Shown here: positions 54,006 to 64,000 of the stretch, in pieces
How positions within the stretch are numbered: position 1 is the first letter of the stretch
Layout: the number at the start of each line of letters is the position of its first letter
Assembly: GCF_002159975.1 (NCBI RefSeq)
Contig: NZ_NFJR01000001.1
Coordinates: 434,001 to 498,000 of the forward strand
Source of the DNA: Barnesiella sp. An22
Lineage (GTDB): Bacteria > Bacteroidota > Bacteroidia > Bacteroidales > Barnesiellaceae
DNA: 64,000 nucleotides
Reading direction: 5' to 3'
Notes under the pieces: generated by a model
The model's database searches: none
What the model was told of the DNA's origin: nothing
Seen by the model: only the letters and a program-made list of their open reading frames with translations
Position numbers and translations under genes: made by a program

Positions 54006-55610
54006 CTAATGACTGAACCGATGCTTCTTCTCCTCCTCGACCACCTCGGGCTTCACCTCGGGCTTGCGGAAGATGTCGTCGGGGCTCGTCGGCCTCAGCT
54101 CGTCGTACCACTTGTAGGCGGGCAGATAGAGCTGGTCGGGCTTCACCTGTTCCATGGGCGTCATGCTGCCCTGCGGCTGTGGCCAGATGATAATCTTCTC
54201 CATCTGCTGATTCTTCAGATACATGGTGAGGAATCCGCTCTCGGCCTTGTTGAGCCCCGTGAGGGTAGAGTCGCGCTCCTGCGGGTAGAAAATGGTCTGG
54301 GCGTTACCGCTCACATCGACCTGACGCAACTGCCCCTGGTCGAACCAGGCCTTCAGCGTCTTACCCGACACCTGGTCGAAGAAGACCGAATCCTTGTGCT
54401 GGGTAGCGAAGGCGGCAGCCGGGATATAGGCCCAGTCGACCGAACTGTCGTTCATGTGTATGCGTATGGTGTCGCCCGTTATCTGGTAGTTCTCGTTCCA
54501 GATGATGGGCAGTTTGTACATGTGCAGCAACGAGTCGGCCGAGGTGAACTCCATCGAGTCACACACCCCCTGGGCATCGACCCGGAAGAAACGCACGCCG
54601 TGATAGGCCTGCAGCAGACGGGTAGAATCGGGCAAAATGAGGTGCGACTTGAGGGTATCGGCGTGCAGGTAGAGGGTGTCGCCTCGCGAAAACTCGAGCA
54701 CCCGGGCCGAGTCGGTGGCAAACGAATATTCGGTGCGCTCGTTGTAGAAGCCATACTGCCCCTCCATGATGATGGAGCGTACCGAGTCGTTGAGCACCAT
54801 ATTGCCGAAGACCTCGCCGAAGCCCGACCGGCGGTCGTAGTAGATGGTATCACCCGTGAGGCTCTGCCCCTTCGAGGTGACCAGCGAGCGCTTCAGCAAC
54901 ATGGACTTGTCGGTCTCGGTGTTGTACCAGCCGGCGGTCGAATAGATGATGTTGCTGTCCGAGACGATGGTCGAAGGGCCCACGATGTCGGCTATCTTGG
55001 TTTGGGTATTGTACTCGAGGGTATCGGAGTAGAGAGTGTACTTCTCGTTAATCAGCTGCACGTCGAAGTTGAAGACCGACTGCTTCGTGTCGGGCGAGTA
55101 TTGGCCGTAGACCGACGAGAGTTCGTTTTGCGAGTCGACCAGCTTGCCCCCGTCGAAATAGTAGCCGATGTTGGGTATCATCTCGTAGTTGAGACTATCG
55201 GTAAAGAGGGTCACGTCGCGGTTCTCCATGCGCACATTCTCGCGCAGGCGGGCTATCTGCTCGTTGCCGTTGTAGTAGAGCACATCGCCGTAGATAAAGA
55301 GGGTGTCGCCCTGCTCCATGTGCACGTTGCCGAAGGCATCGAGCGAGTTGTCCTTTTCATAAAAATAGGCACTGTCGCAATACATGTACATGCTGTCCTT
55401 GCGGAATACCACATTGCCCCGCAACACCCGGTAGTCGGCACTCTGCTCCTTGTCGAAGGTGAGTTCGTCGCTGTTGAGCAGATAGACCTTGTTAGGGTCG
55501 TCGCGCGGCGGCAAAGGCCGTTGCGGCGTAGTCGTAGCAGCCCACATACCAACAGCAAGCAGGCATAAAACACCTGCCAGCGTTTTATGCCTCTTACCTT
55601 GGTTATCCAT
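54006..55610 (-). CDS. OstA/LptA-like protein (LPS transport)
   Basis: A periplasmic protein with an uncleaved or cleaved N-terminal signal (about residues 10-27) and several OstA-type beta repeats: VRGNVVFRKDSMYMYCDSAYFYEKDNSLDAFGNVHMEQGDTL-like segments recur in the first half, as in LptA/LptC and LptD N-terminal domains. About 534 residues, longer than E. coli LptA. It likely bridges LPS between inner and outer membrane. An earlier ATG at 55634 is possible. It is in an operon with SurA-like chaperones and mutL. Confidence 0.85.
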   Translation of the reverse strand: MDNQGKRHKTLAGVLCLLAVGMWAATTTPQRPLPPRDDPNKVYLLNSDELTFDKEQSADYRVLRGNVVFRKDSMYMYCDSAYFYEKDNSLDAFGNVHMEQGDTLFIYGDVLYYNGNEQIARLRENVRMENRDVTLFTDSLNYEMIPNIGYYFDGGKLVDSQNELSSVYGQYSPDTKQSVFNFDVQLINEKYTLYSDTLEYNTQTKIADIVGPSTIVSDSNIIYSTAGWYNTETDKSMLLKRSLVTSKGQSLTGDTIYYDRRSGFGEVFGNMVLNDSVRSIIMEGQYGFYNERTEYSFATDSARVLEFSRGDTLYLHADTLKSHLILPDSTRLLQAYHGVRFFRVDAQGVCDSMEFTSADSLLHMYKLPIIWNENYQITGDTIRIHMNDSSVDWAYIPAAAFATQHKDSVFFDQVSGKTLKAWFDQGQLRQVDVSGNAQTIFYPQERDSTLTGLNKAESGFLTMYLKNQQMEKIIIWPQPQGSMTPMEQVKPDQLYLPAYKWYDELRPTSPDDIFRKPEVKPEVVEEEKKHRFSH

Positions 55611-55640
55611 ATTTCTGTTCTTATCGTGCCCCATAGGCGC

Positions 55641-57011
55641 TTAATTCTTAATCCAACCGTCGTATTTAAATTCGCAGTTTCGCCACCCGTCCTTTATGCG
55701 GATGTAGGTTTCGTTCTGCTTCTTGGCCAGCCACTCGTTCAGGATTTCGGTTTTCTTCTTCTCCTCCACGATGGCCTTGAGGGTCTGATAGTCGTCCGAC
55801 ATGTTGGCCTTGTGTCCCTCGATGCGGCTCTTCAGTTTCACGATAGCCACCACCTCTTTGTTCTTACGCTCGTCGGTCATCACAAAGGGCTTCGAGATGT
55901 CGCCCACCTGCATGTCGGCCACCACCTTGGCGACATCCTGGGGGAGCTGCCCCATCTCGAACTTGGGGTTACCGGTCTGGGGATTCACCATCAACCCCTT
56001 GTTGTTGCGGGTATCCTTGTCTTGTGAAACAAATTGGGTAATCTCGTCGAACGAAAACTTCTTGTTGTCGACCAAGTCGGTACGGAGGGAGTCGAGACGT
56101 TCCAACGCATCGGTTATATCCTTTTCGGATACATGCGGACGCAGCAGAATGTGACGCACATTGATGCGGTCGCCCCGCTTCTCGATGAGCTGGATGATGT
56201 GGTAGCCGTACTCGGTCTCGACAATCTTCGACACCTTTTTCGGGTCGTTCAGGTTGAAGGCCACATCGGCAAACTCGGGCACCAGGTTACTCTTGCTCAC
56301 AAAGCCCATCTCGCCGCCCATCATGGCTGTACCCCGGTCTTCGGAGTAGAGCACGGCCAGGGTCGAGAAGTCGCGTTCGCCGCGGTTCACCTGGTCGCTG
56401 AAGTCGCGCAACCGGGCCTTCACGTTGTCAATCTCCTGCTGGGGAACCTTGGGGTTGAGGGTAATAATCTGCACCTCGACCTGCAAGGGGATATAGGGGA
56501 TACTGTCGGAGGGCAACTGGTTGTAGAAGCGACGCACCTCGGCGGGGGTAATCTTCACATCCTTGACCAGCGTGCGCTGTACCTCCTGCACCGTGCCCTG
56601 GTCGCGAATGATATTGGCCAGCTCTTCGCGAATCTCGGTAACGGGTTTCTTGAAATACTCCTCCATCTTCTCCTTGGAACCGATGTTGGCAATGAGGTAG
56701 TTGATACGGGCCTCGACCTGCTGGAAAACAGTGGCGTCGGGCACCGTAATGGTGTCGAGCTTGGCCTGGTGCAGGAAGAGTTTCTGCACGGCGAGCTGCT
56801 CGGGTATCACACAATAGGGATCGCCGTCGATACGCTGCCCGTCATATTGCATCTGGCGGTACTGCTCCTCGACCTCCGACTTGTAGATGGCCTCGTCGCC
56901 TACGACCCATACGACCTCGTCGATGACGTTGTCGTCGTCATCGGCAAAAACCGGCAGAGACACCGCTACTGCCAATACGAAAAACAAAAGCCAATCAGTA
57001 AGTTTACGCAT
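55641..57011 (-). CDS. SurA-like peptidylprolyl isomerase/chaperone
   Basis: A periplasmic chaperone of 456 residues with a signal peptide to about residue 23. The SurA N-terminal domain (about 30-165) and two parvulin (PpiC) domains (roughly 170-275 and 285-385) follow. The first holds EDRGTAMMGGEMGFVSKSNLVPEFADVAF and YGYHIIQLIEKRGDRI, which is typical. It helps deliver beta-barrel proteins to BAM. It is the third SurA-like gene of the operon, 12 nt past its neighbour. Confidence 0.92.
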   Translation of the reverse strand: MRKLTDWLLFFVLAVAVSLPVFADDDDNVIDEVVWVVGDEAIYKSEVEEQYRQMQYDGQRIDGDPYCVIPEQLAVQKLFLHQAKLDTITVPDATVFQQVEARINYLIANIGSKEKMEEYFKKPVTEIREELANIIRDQGTVQEVQRTLVKDVKITPAEVRRFYNQLPSDSIPYIPLQVEVQIITLNPKVPQQEIDNVKARLRDFSDQVNRGERDFSTLAVLYSEDRGTAMMGGEMGFVSKSNLVPEFADVAFNLNDPKKVSKIVETEYGYHIIQLIEKRGDRINVRHILLRPHVSEKDITDALERLDSLRTDLVDNKKFSFDEITQFVSQDKDTRNNKGLMVNPQTGNPKFEMGQLPQDVAKVVADMQVGDISKPFVMTDERKNKEVVAIVKLKSRIEGHKANMSDDYQTLKAIVEEKKKTEILNEWLAKKQNETYIRIKDGWRNCEFKYDGWIKN

Positions 57012-57023
57012 AATTCAAAAATC

Positions 57024-57914
57024 TTATTTTATACTATCGTCTCGCAGAGATTGCTCTCGCGGATATAACCATTTTATTTCGCCCGATTTCTCGGCGTCGT
57101 TGTAGAGATTCTCCTCCAGTTCCCGGTTGAAGTCGAGCCGGTTGCTGTTGGCCAGAATCTCCTGTATCTGAGTCTTGGCAAAATCGTAGGGCATCACCTC
57201 GCCCGGAGCCTTGTACTCGGTAATGTTGAGCAGATACCAGTAGCCGTTCTTGTTGAACTCGAGCTTGCGGTGACTCTTCAAGAAGGTTTCGGGGTCGCCG
57301 AACTCGTAGGGGATATTGCTCACAATCTCTTCAAAGGGTACCCAACGATCGTAGAAGTAGTCGTAGATAACGACATTTTTCAAGGCATACTTCTCAATCT
57401 TCTCCACCCCGTCGGACTTGGGCGAACAATACCACTTTTTCAACTGCCCGATGTTGGGAGCATTCTCGGGGACCTTCAGAAAGAGACCTTTGAGAATAGC
57501 CTCGCGCAAGCGGAACATATCGGAGTTTTTCTCGTAATAGTCGAGCATCTCCTGCTCGTCGATCTCCTTGTCGGCCCGCTCGCTCAACAACCGCTTGCGG
57601 TACTCGAAGATGACCAGATCGCGACGGTATCGCTCGACCAGTGCGTCGATGCGCTCCAGGTCGGGCACATTCTTGCGAGCTACCTCGTAGAGCAGCTCGT
57701 CGTCGATCCAGCGGTGTATGTAACGCTCGGCAAACTCGGCACTATCGGCAGGCGAAAGTCCCTCGGGCATGGCCTCGACAACCTCGTGGCGCGACAGGAT
57801 GGCATCGCCCACCTGCACCAGCGAATCTTCATCGGTCCGTAACCCACTTCGGCACGCCGTGAAAAGGCATGCCGAAAGGATTGCAGCGAATAGTGTTGTC
57901 GATACTTTATACAT
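57024..57914 (-). CDS. SurA N-terminal-like lipoprotein without a clear PPIase domain
   Basis: A lipoprotein of 296 residues with lipobox LFTAC (Cys21). It contains a SurA-like helical region (VQVGDAILSRHEVVEAMPEGLSPAD, then ERYIHRWIDDELLYEVARKN), but the parvulin active-site block seen in the two neighbours (GGELPW or GGEMGF type) is missing. It may act as a chaperone only. It is placed between two PPIase genes, 54 nt and 12 nt away, in the same operon. Confidence 0.8.
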   Translation of the reverse strand: MYKVSTTLFAAILSACLFTACRSGLRTDEDSLVQVGDAILSRHEVVEAMPEGLSPADSAEFAERYIHRWIDDELLYEVARKNVPDLERIDALVERYRRDLVIFEYRKRLLSERADKEIDEQEMLDYYEKNSDMFRLREAILKGLFLKVPENAPNIGQLKKWYCSPKSDGVEKIEKYALKNVVIYDYFYDRWVPFEEIVSNIPYEFGDPETFLKSHRKLEFNKNGYWYLLNITEYKAPGEVMPYDFAKTQIQEILANSNRLDFNRELEENLYNDAEKSGEIKWLYPREQSLRDDSIK

Positions 57915-57968
57915 GTTGCCGAGCGCCGTGGTTAATCGTCTGCTAAAATACGACTAAATAACCACTTG

Positions 57969-59909
57969 CTATTGCTTGTTAACGGTTTTTAGAACATCTT
58001 CATTTATTTCTACCGGGTACTTCTTGTTGAGGTTTTCGACCCATACCTTCTCGAGATAGTTCTGATAATCGGCCGTCACCTGACCGCGTACGTCGGTATA
58101 AGCCTCGGGATATTTCTTCAACAGCTTGCCCGACACGAAGGCTACCGGCAGTTTCTCGTCGGCCTTGGCCGGAGCGCCCTTGAATACCAGTTGGTCTACC
58201 CAACCATTCTCGCCCTCGACAAAGAGGCCGCGCTCTACCTTCACCCGGGTGAGCGAGTCGGTGTTGAACTCGCGGGTGAGTACCACGATTACCGAGTCGG
58301 CATCGAGTTTCTTCAACTGTTTCTTGATGGCCGTGGCGGTGGTATCGTCGCTACATTGGATAAGGAACCCTTTGTAGTGCGGTTTGTCCCATTTGTATTT
58401 TTTCTTGTTTTTCTTGAAGAACTTCTGCAGGCCTTCGGTATCTTGCGAAGCCTTCTCCCATACCTCACGGTTGCTCACTTCGAAGAGCAGCATGCCGTCG
58501 CGGTATTCGTTCATCAGGTTGCGGAAGTCGGGATATTTCTCCTCGAGACGGCTCTTCTCGTAATCGAGAATCTCGCGGTCGACCATGAAACCGACCATGG
58601 CCGAGATGTAGTCCGACACGTTGCGAGTCACGTCGCGACCCTTGGGCAAGAACTTGGCAAAGTCGGCTACGGTATAGGTGTGACCCTGGAACGAGAAGAG
58701 TTGGCTCTGGTCGTTGTGAATGGCTGCGATGTAAGACGAATCGACCTTACCCATCTCCTGGGCCAGCTTCATCAGTTTCTCCTGCTGAGCCTCGACCAGT
58801 GCGAAATTGTATTCGGTCTTCAACTTGGCCACCATGGCATTGCGAGCCATGCCGCCCCGCTCGTCGCGAGTCATCATGCGGGCAATCTCCGAACGCATCT
58901 GCTCAAAGGGCTTGATACCCCGCTTGTCGAGCAACTTGATGATGTGCCAGCCATAGGGCGAGAGCACGGGCTCGGAGATGTCGCCTTTGTTCTTGAGGGC
59001 AAAACCGGCATCTTCAAACTCTTTGACAAACTGACCGCTGCTTACCCAGGGCAACTCACCGCCGCGTACGGCCGTGCCTTTGTCCTCCGAGCGCTCCTTG
59101 GCCAGCGTGGCAAAGTCGGCCCCGGCCTTCAACTCGGCATAGATGGCACGAATCTCGGCCTCTTTCTGTTTCTTCACCTCGTCGGAAGCGTTGCGGGGAA
59201 CCAGCACCATGATGTGTGCAAAGAGAAACTCACCGGGGTTGGGCCGGCGGCTGTGTACCTTGATGATGTGGTAGCCAAACTGGGTCTCCACCACGTCCGA
59301 CACCTCGCCCGGCTGCAGGGCAAATGCGGCTTTCTCGAACGGATAGACGGTGCGGCCGCCACTGATGAATCCCAAATAGCCTTTGTTCTGGCGCGAACCG
59401 TCTTCGCTGTATTTCTCGGCCAGAGCACCGAAGTCCTGACCGTCTCTGATGCAGTTCAATATCGAGTCGGCTTTCTGCCGTGCGGCTGCACGCTCCTCGG
59501 GAGTGCGGGCATTGAGGCCGATAAGGATGTGGCTAACCTCTACATCCTCTTTCATGCGGTCGTAAGCCTCGCGGGCCAACTTCTCGTCGACCGACGAATC
59601 GATGAGATAGGGCTTGGCCAACTCGTCGCGATACCCGGCCAACTCTTTTTTGAAAGCGGCGGTCGTGTCGATGCCCAGAGCCTCGGCCTCGGCCACCTTG
59701 AGTTTATAGTTCTTAAATAGCGTAACGTATTCGTCGAGCGACTTCTGGTCGATTTGCTGCTGGCTGTTCTTGTTGTAGATATACTCGAACTCCGATTTGT
59801 GAATATCCTTGTTGTTTACTCTCATAATGACCGGGTCTACATCGGCAGCCAAGACCCAGGCCCAGGAATTACCGGCAAGCAAAGCCGCTACAAGCCATTT
59901 GTTTTTCAT
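57969..59909 (-). CDS. Peptidylprolyl isomerase with two PpiC domains (SurA/PpiD-like)
   Basis: A periplasmic protein of 646 residues with a signal peptide (to about residue 22). An N-terminal SurA-like part (VDPVIMRVNNKDIHKSEFEYIYNKNS) is followed by two parvulin domains (about residues 120-225 and 235-335), with YLGFISGGRTVYPFEKAAFALQPGEVSDVVETQFGYHIIKV and RGGELPWVSSGQFVKEFEDAGFAL-type signatures. A long C-terminal region of about 300 residues may be an additional chaperone module. First gene of the envelope operon, 149 nt after guaB. Confidence 0.9.
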   Translation of the reverse strand: MKNKWLVAALLAGNSWAWVLAADVDPVIMRVNNKDIHKSEFEYIYNKNSQQQIDQKSLDEYVTLFKNYKLKVAEAEALGIDTTAAFKKELAGYRDELAKPYLIDSSVDEKLAREAYDRMKEDVEVSHILIGLNARTPEERAAARQKADSILNCIRDGQDFGALAEKYSEDGSRQNKGYLGFISGGRTVYPFEKAAFALQPGEVSDVVETQFGYHIIKVHSRRPNPGEFLFAHIMVLVPRNASDEVKKQKEAEIRAIYAELKAGADFATLAKERSEDKGTAVRGGELPWVSSGQFVKEFEDAGFALKNKGDISEPVLSPYGWHIIKLLDKRGIKPFEQMRSEIARMMTRDERGGMARNAMVAKLKTEYNFALVEAQQEKLMKLAQEMGKVDSSYIAAIHNDQSQLFSFQGHTYTVADFAKFLPKGRDVTRNVSDYISAMVGFMVDREILDYEKSRLEEKYPDFRNLMNEYRDGMLLFEVSNREVWEKASQDTEGLQKFFKKNKKKYKWDKPHYKGFLIQCSDDTTATAIKKQLKKLDADSVIVVLTREFNTDSLTRVKVERGLFVEGENGWVDQLVFKGAPAKADEKLPVAFVSGKLLKKYPEAYTDVRGQVTADYQNYLEKVWVENLNKKYPVEINEDVLKTVNKQ

Positions 59910-59960
59910 TGTGTTATGCGTTATGTTTTTATCGAGACCCTTGCGGGCTCAAGTTATCAA

Positions 59961-60028
59961 AAAAATAATACACTATTTTAACGCTGCAACGATAGAAAAA
60001 TTATATGGCAACCGCTAAAATAGTGTAT
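59961..60028 (-). terminator. AT-rich terminator of guaB
   Basis: A 13-bp perfect stem ATACACTATTTTA / TAAAATAGTGTAT (59968-59980 and 60016-60028) with a 35-nt loop holding a second GTTGC/GCAAC pairing. On the minus strand it is followed by TTATTTTTTTG. It lies 30 nt past the guaB stop codon. Confidence 0.75.
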
Positions 60029-60058
60029 CATTTTTTCGCAAAAATCTATTTCACTCCG

Positions 60059-61609
<1,551 letters not shown>

Positions 61610-61692
61610 TTATTATTTATTGTTCGCTCCAAAGAGAGTCGGACAGGGTGCCCCGACCGCTCCCACCGACCGGCGCGAGCAGAGCCGGTACC

Positions 61693-61737
61693 GATACAGA
61701 AAGGGGCGGCCCGTGTGTCGAGTCGCCCCTTTGTATC
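61693..61737 (-). terminator. Terminator of recQ
   Basis: A near-perfect stem GATACAGAAAGGGGCG / CGCCCCTTTGTATC (61693-61708 and 61724-61737) lies 16 nt past the recQ stop codon. There is no long T tract beyond the stem. Confidence 0.65.
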
Positions 61738-61752
61738 GTAACGCTGGTTATA

Positions 61753-63933
61753 TCAATTTCCCATCTCGGAGAGGAACTTGATACGAATCAACCGTATCTC
61801 CTCCTCGCTGTATTCCATGCCAAACTCTTCGATGGCATCCTCGAGGCTGTCGCTCTCGCTCTCCTTGAAGTAGTTGAAAATGTCGTCGATGTGCTCGTCG
61901 TCCATAATCTCGCGCAGGAAGTAATCGATGTTAATCTTCGTGCCCGAGTAGACGATGGCCTCGATTTCGTCGAGCAGCTCGCTGAAGTCGAGCCCCTTCG
62001 ACTCGGCCAGTTCGTCGAGGGCAATCTTGCGGTCGATGGCTTGGATAATCGAGACCTTCAGTTTCGACTTGTTGGCAACGGTGCGCACGCGCAGGTCTTC
62101 GGGACGCTCGATTTCGTTCTCCTCGACGTGAGCCTTGATGACCTTGATGAACTCCTCGCCGTATCGTTTGGCTTTGCCGGCACCCACACCCGGAATGTTC
62201 TGCAACTCCTCGAGGGTGATGGGATAGGTCGTGGCCATGGCTTCGAGCGACGGGTCCTGGAAGATGACGTAGGGCGGCAACTCGAGCCGCTTGGCAATCT
62301 TCTTGCGCAGGTCTTTGAGGATGGCGTACAGCTCGGGGTCTACCGCACAGGCGGCTCCGCCCTTCATGGGTACCTCTTCCTCCATCTCTTCGAAATCGAC
62401 ATCCTTCACAATCTTGAACGATACCGGATTCTTCAGGAATGCGTGTCCGGCTTTGGTCACCTTCAACAATCCATAGTTTTCAATATCCTTACTGATATAA
62501 CCGGCTATCAATGCCTGACGGATTACGGCATTCCACGTACGCTCGTCTTCGCCCTGTCCGCTACCGAAGACCTCCAGGTCTTCGTGCTGATACGAGAGCA
62601 CCTGGCTGGTCTCTTTGCCCAGCAGGACATCGATAACATATTCGGTTTTAAATTTCTCTTTCAGTGCAATGATAGTTTCAAGAACCGCACAAAGTTGATC
62701 TTTTGCTTCCACTTGTTTTTTAGGATTTAGGCAATTATCACAATTTCCGCAATTGTCTTCTTCATACTCCTCACCGAAGTAGTGCAGCAGAATCTTGCGG
62801 CGGCAGAGCGACGACTCGGCATAGGCTGCAGTTTCCAGCAGCAACTGTTTGCCTATCTCTTGCTCGGCCAGGGGTTTACCCTGCATGAACTTCTCGAGTT
62901 TCTGCAAGTCTTTGTTGATATAAAATGTTATACATTGGCCTTCACCTCCGTCACGACCGGCACGTCCCGTCTCCTGATAGTAGCCCTCGAGGCTCTTGGG
63001 TATATCGTAGTGTATGACATAGCGCACATCGGGTTTGTCGATGCCCATGCCAAAGGCTATCGTGGCGACGATAACGTCGATCTTTTCCAACAGGAATGCG
63101 TCCTGGTTTTGCGTACGGGTAGCCGAGTCCATACCGGCGTGGTAGGGCAACGCCCGTATCCCGTTCACCTGCAGTAGTTCGGCCAGCTCTTCCACCTTCT
63201 TGCGGCTCAGGCAATAGATGATGCCCGACTTCCCCTCCTGCGACTTGATATATTTGATTATATCCTTGTCGATATTCGCCGTCTTGGGGCGCACCTCGTA
63301 GTAGAGGTTGGGCCGGTTGAACGACGACTTGAAGACCGTGGCATCGAGCATGCCCAGGTTCTTCTGGATATCGTGCTGCACCTTGGGGGTGGCAGTGGCC
63401 GTGAGGGCGATAACTGGTTTTACCCCTATCTCGTTGATGATGGGTCGTATGCGGCGATACTCGGGACGGAAGTCGTGCCCCCACTCCGAGATACAGTGCG
63501 CCTCGTCGACAGCATAGAACGAGATGTTTACCTGACGCAAAAAGTCGATATTCTCTTCCTTGGTAAGCGACTCGGGTGCGACATACAGCAATTTGGTTTT
63601 TCCCGACAATATATCACTCTTGACCTGATCGATTGCCGCTTTGTTGAGCGAGGAGTTTATAAAGTGAGCCACACCGTCTTCGGCGCTGAAGTTGCGCATG
63701 GCATCGACCTGGTTTTTCATCAATGCAATCAAAGGCGAAATGACGACGGCCGTCCCGTCGAGAATCAGGGACGGTAGTTGATAACAAAGCGACTTACCTC
63801 CTCCGGTAGGCATCAATACAAAGGTGTCTTTCCCGGCGAGTAAATTTTTGATAATCGCTTCCTGATTTCCTTTGAAGGTATCGAATCCGAAATGCTTTTT
63901 CAGTTCCTCGGTCAAATTTACTTCTTTTGCCAT
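61753..63933 (-). CDS. recQ: ATP-dependent DNA helicase RecQ
   Basis: A 3'-5' DNA helicase of recombination and repair, 726 residues. Walker A MPTGGGKS (Lys47), DEAH box at 143-146 (VDEAHCISEWGHDFRPEY), and helicase motif VI QETGRAGRDG. The zinc site appears as CRRKILLHYFGEEY...CGNCDNC. A winged-helix RQC domain and a C-terminal HRDC domain (about residues 540-610, LRKKIAKRLELPPYVIFQDPSLEAMA) follow, then about 110 further residues that are mostly acidic. The length and extra C-terminus are normal for Bacteroidetes RecQ. Confidence 0.96.
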   Translation of the reverse strand: MAKEVNLTEELKKHFGFDTFKGNQEAIIKNLLAGKDTFVLMPTGGGKSLCYQLPSLILDGTAVVISPLIALMKNQVDAMRNFSAEDGVAHFINSSLNKAAIDQVKSDILSGKTKLLYVAPESLTKEENIDFLRQVNISFYAVDEAHCISEWGHDFRPEYRRIRPIINEIGVKPVIALTATATPKVQHDIQKNLGMLDATVFKSSFNRPNLYYEVRPKTANIDKDIIKYIKSQEGKSGIIYCLSRKKVEELAELLQVNGIRALPYHAGMDSATRTQNQDAFLLEKIDVIVATIAFGMGIDKPDVRYVIHYDIPKSLEGYYQETGRAGRDGGEGQCITFYINKDLQKLEKFMQGKPLAEQEIGKQLLLETAAYAESSLCRRKILLHYFGEEYEEDNCGNCDNCLNPKKQVEAKDQLCAVLETIIALKEKFKTEYVIDVLLGKETSQVLSYQHEDLEVFGSGQGEDERTWNAVIRQALIAGYISKDIENYGLLKVTKAGHAFLKNPVSFKIVKDVDFEEMEEEVPMKGGAACAVDPELYAILKDLRKKIAKRLELPPYVIFQDPSLEAMATTYPITLEELQNIPGVGAGKAKRYGEEFIKVIKAHVEENEIERPEDLRVRTVANKSKLKVSIIQAIDRKIALDELAESKGLDFSELLDEIEAIVYSGTKINIDYFLREIMDDEHIDDIFNYFKESESDSLEDAIEEFGMEYSEEEIRLIRIKFLSEMGN

Positions 63934-63963
63934 ACGGTTATTCTCTTTCTCGTTATTGGTTAG

Positions 63964-63991
63964 CCGATCTCTTATCGGTCTAACAAATTTA
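63964..63991 (-). promoter_or_regulatory. recQ promoter element and leader hairpin
   Basis: TAAATTTG on the minus strand (complement of 63984-63991) matches TAnnTTTG, 50 nt upstream of recQ. A small CCGAT/ATCGG hairpin (63964-63978) lies in the leader. The -33 element would fall outside the window. Confidence 0.45.
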
Positions 63992-64000
63992 TAAACAACT

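Overview
The window is about 64 kb of a moderately GC-rich chromosome from a Bacteroidales bacterium. Supporting signs are the SusC/SusD outer-membrane pair, SusE/F-type glycan-binding proteins, two type IX secretion (T9SS) C-terminal sorting domains, a PG0541-type PII-like protein beside an RND pump, the long Bacteroidetes form of NusB, and many upstream regions carrying the Bacteroidetes -7 promoter element TAnnTTTG. Together, the T9SS signals and gut-type glycan genes suggest a relative of Barnesiella or Parabacteroides, but genus cannot be fixed from sequence reading alone. No tRNA, rRNA, CRISPR array, insertion sequence or prophage was recognised.

Layout. 1-1243: 3' part of a ComEC-like gene. 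1337-6420 (minus strand): housekeeping clusters nusB-yajC-ybbR-coaE-DUF5606 and bamD-rpoZ, with intrinsic terminators. 6611-14486 (plus): a promoter drives pspC-uvrB-ygiQ-S9 peptidase-fetA-fetB, tightly spaced. 14483-17359 (minus): PHP phosphatase, a WG-repeat lipoprotein and a PG0541 family protein. 17440-23898 (minus): tetR-tolC-MFP-RND efflux operon, with a likely operator over the tetR promoter. 24056-31000 (minus): a second RND operon, MFP-RND-NodT, ending in an LpxA paralogue.

31264-47915: a polysaccharide utilization locus (PUL). A divergent SusR-type membrane regulator (plus) faces a minus-strand operon: SusF-like T9SS protein, SusC, SusD, SusE, GH66, GH31 with carbohydrate-binding modules and a T9SS tail, and GH97. 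The GH66 dextranase-type enzyme and the gene order point to dextran (alpha-1,6-glucan). GH66 would cut the polymer at the surface, SusCDE would bind and import oligosaccharides, and GH31 and GH97 would release glucose. The unusual feature is that two products appear to be sent to the surface by T9SS rather than only as lipoproteins.

48103-51272 (plus): malic enzyme/phosphotransacetylase fusion and an EFR1-type flavodoxin-ferredoxin. 51271-59909 (minus): an envelope-biogenesis operon of three SurA-like chaperones/prolyl isomerases, an OstA-like LPS transport protein, mutL and yaaA. 60059-63991 (minus): guaB and recQ, each with its own promoter element and terminator.
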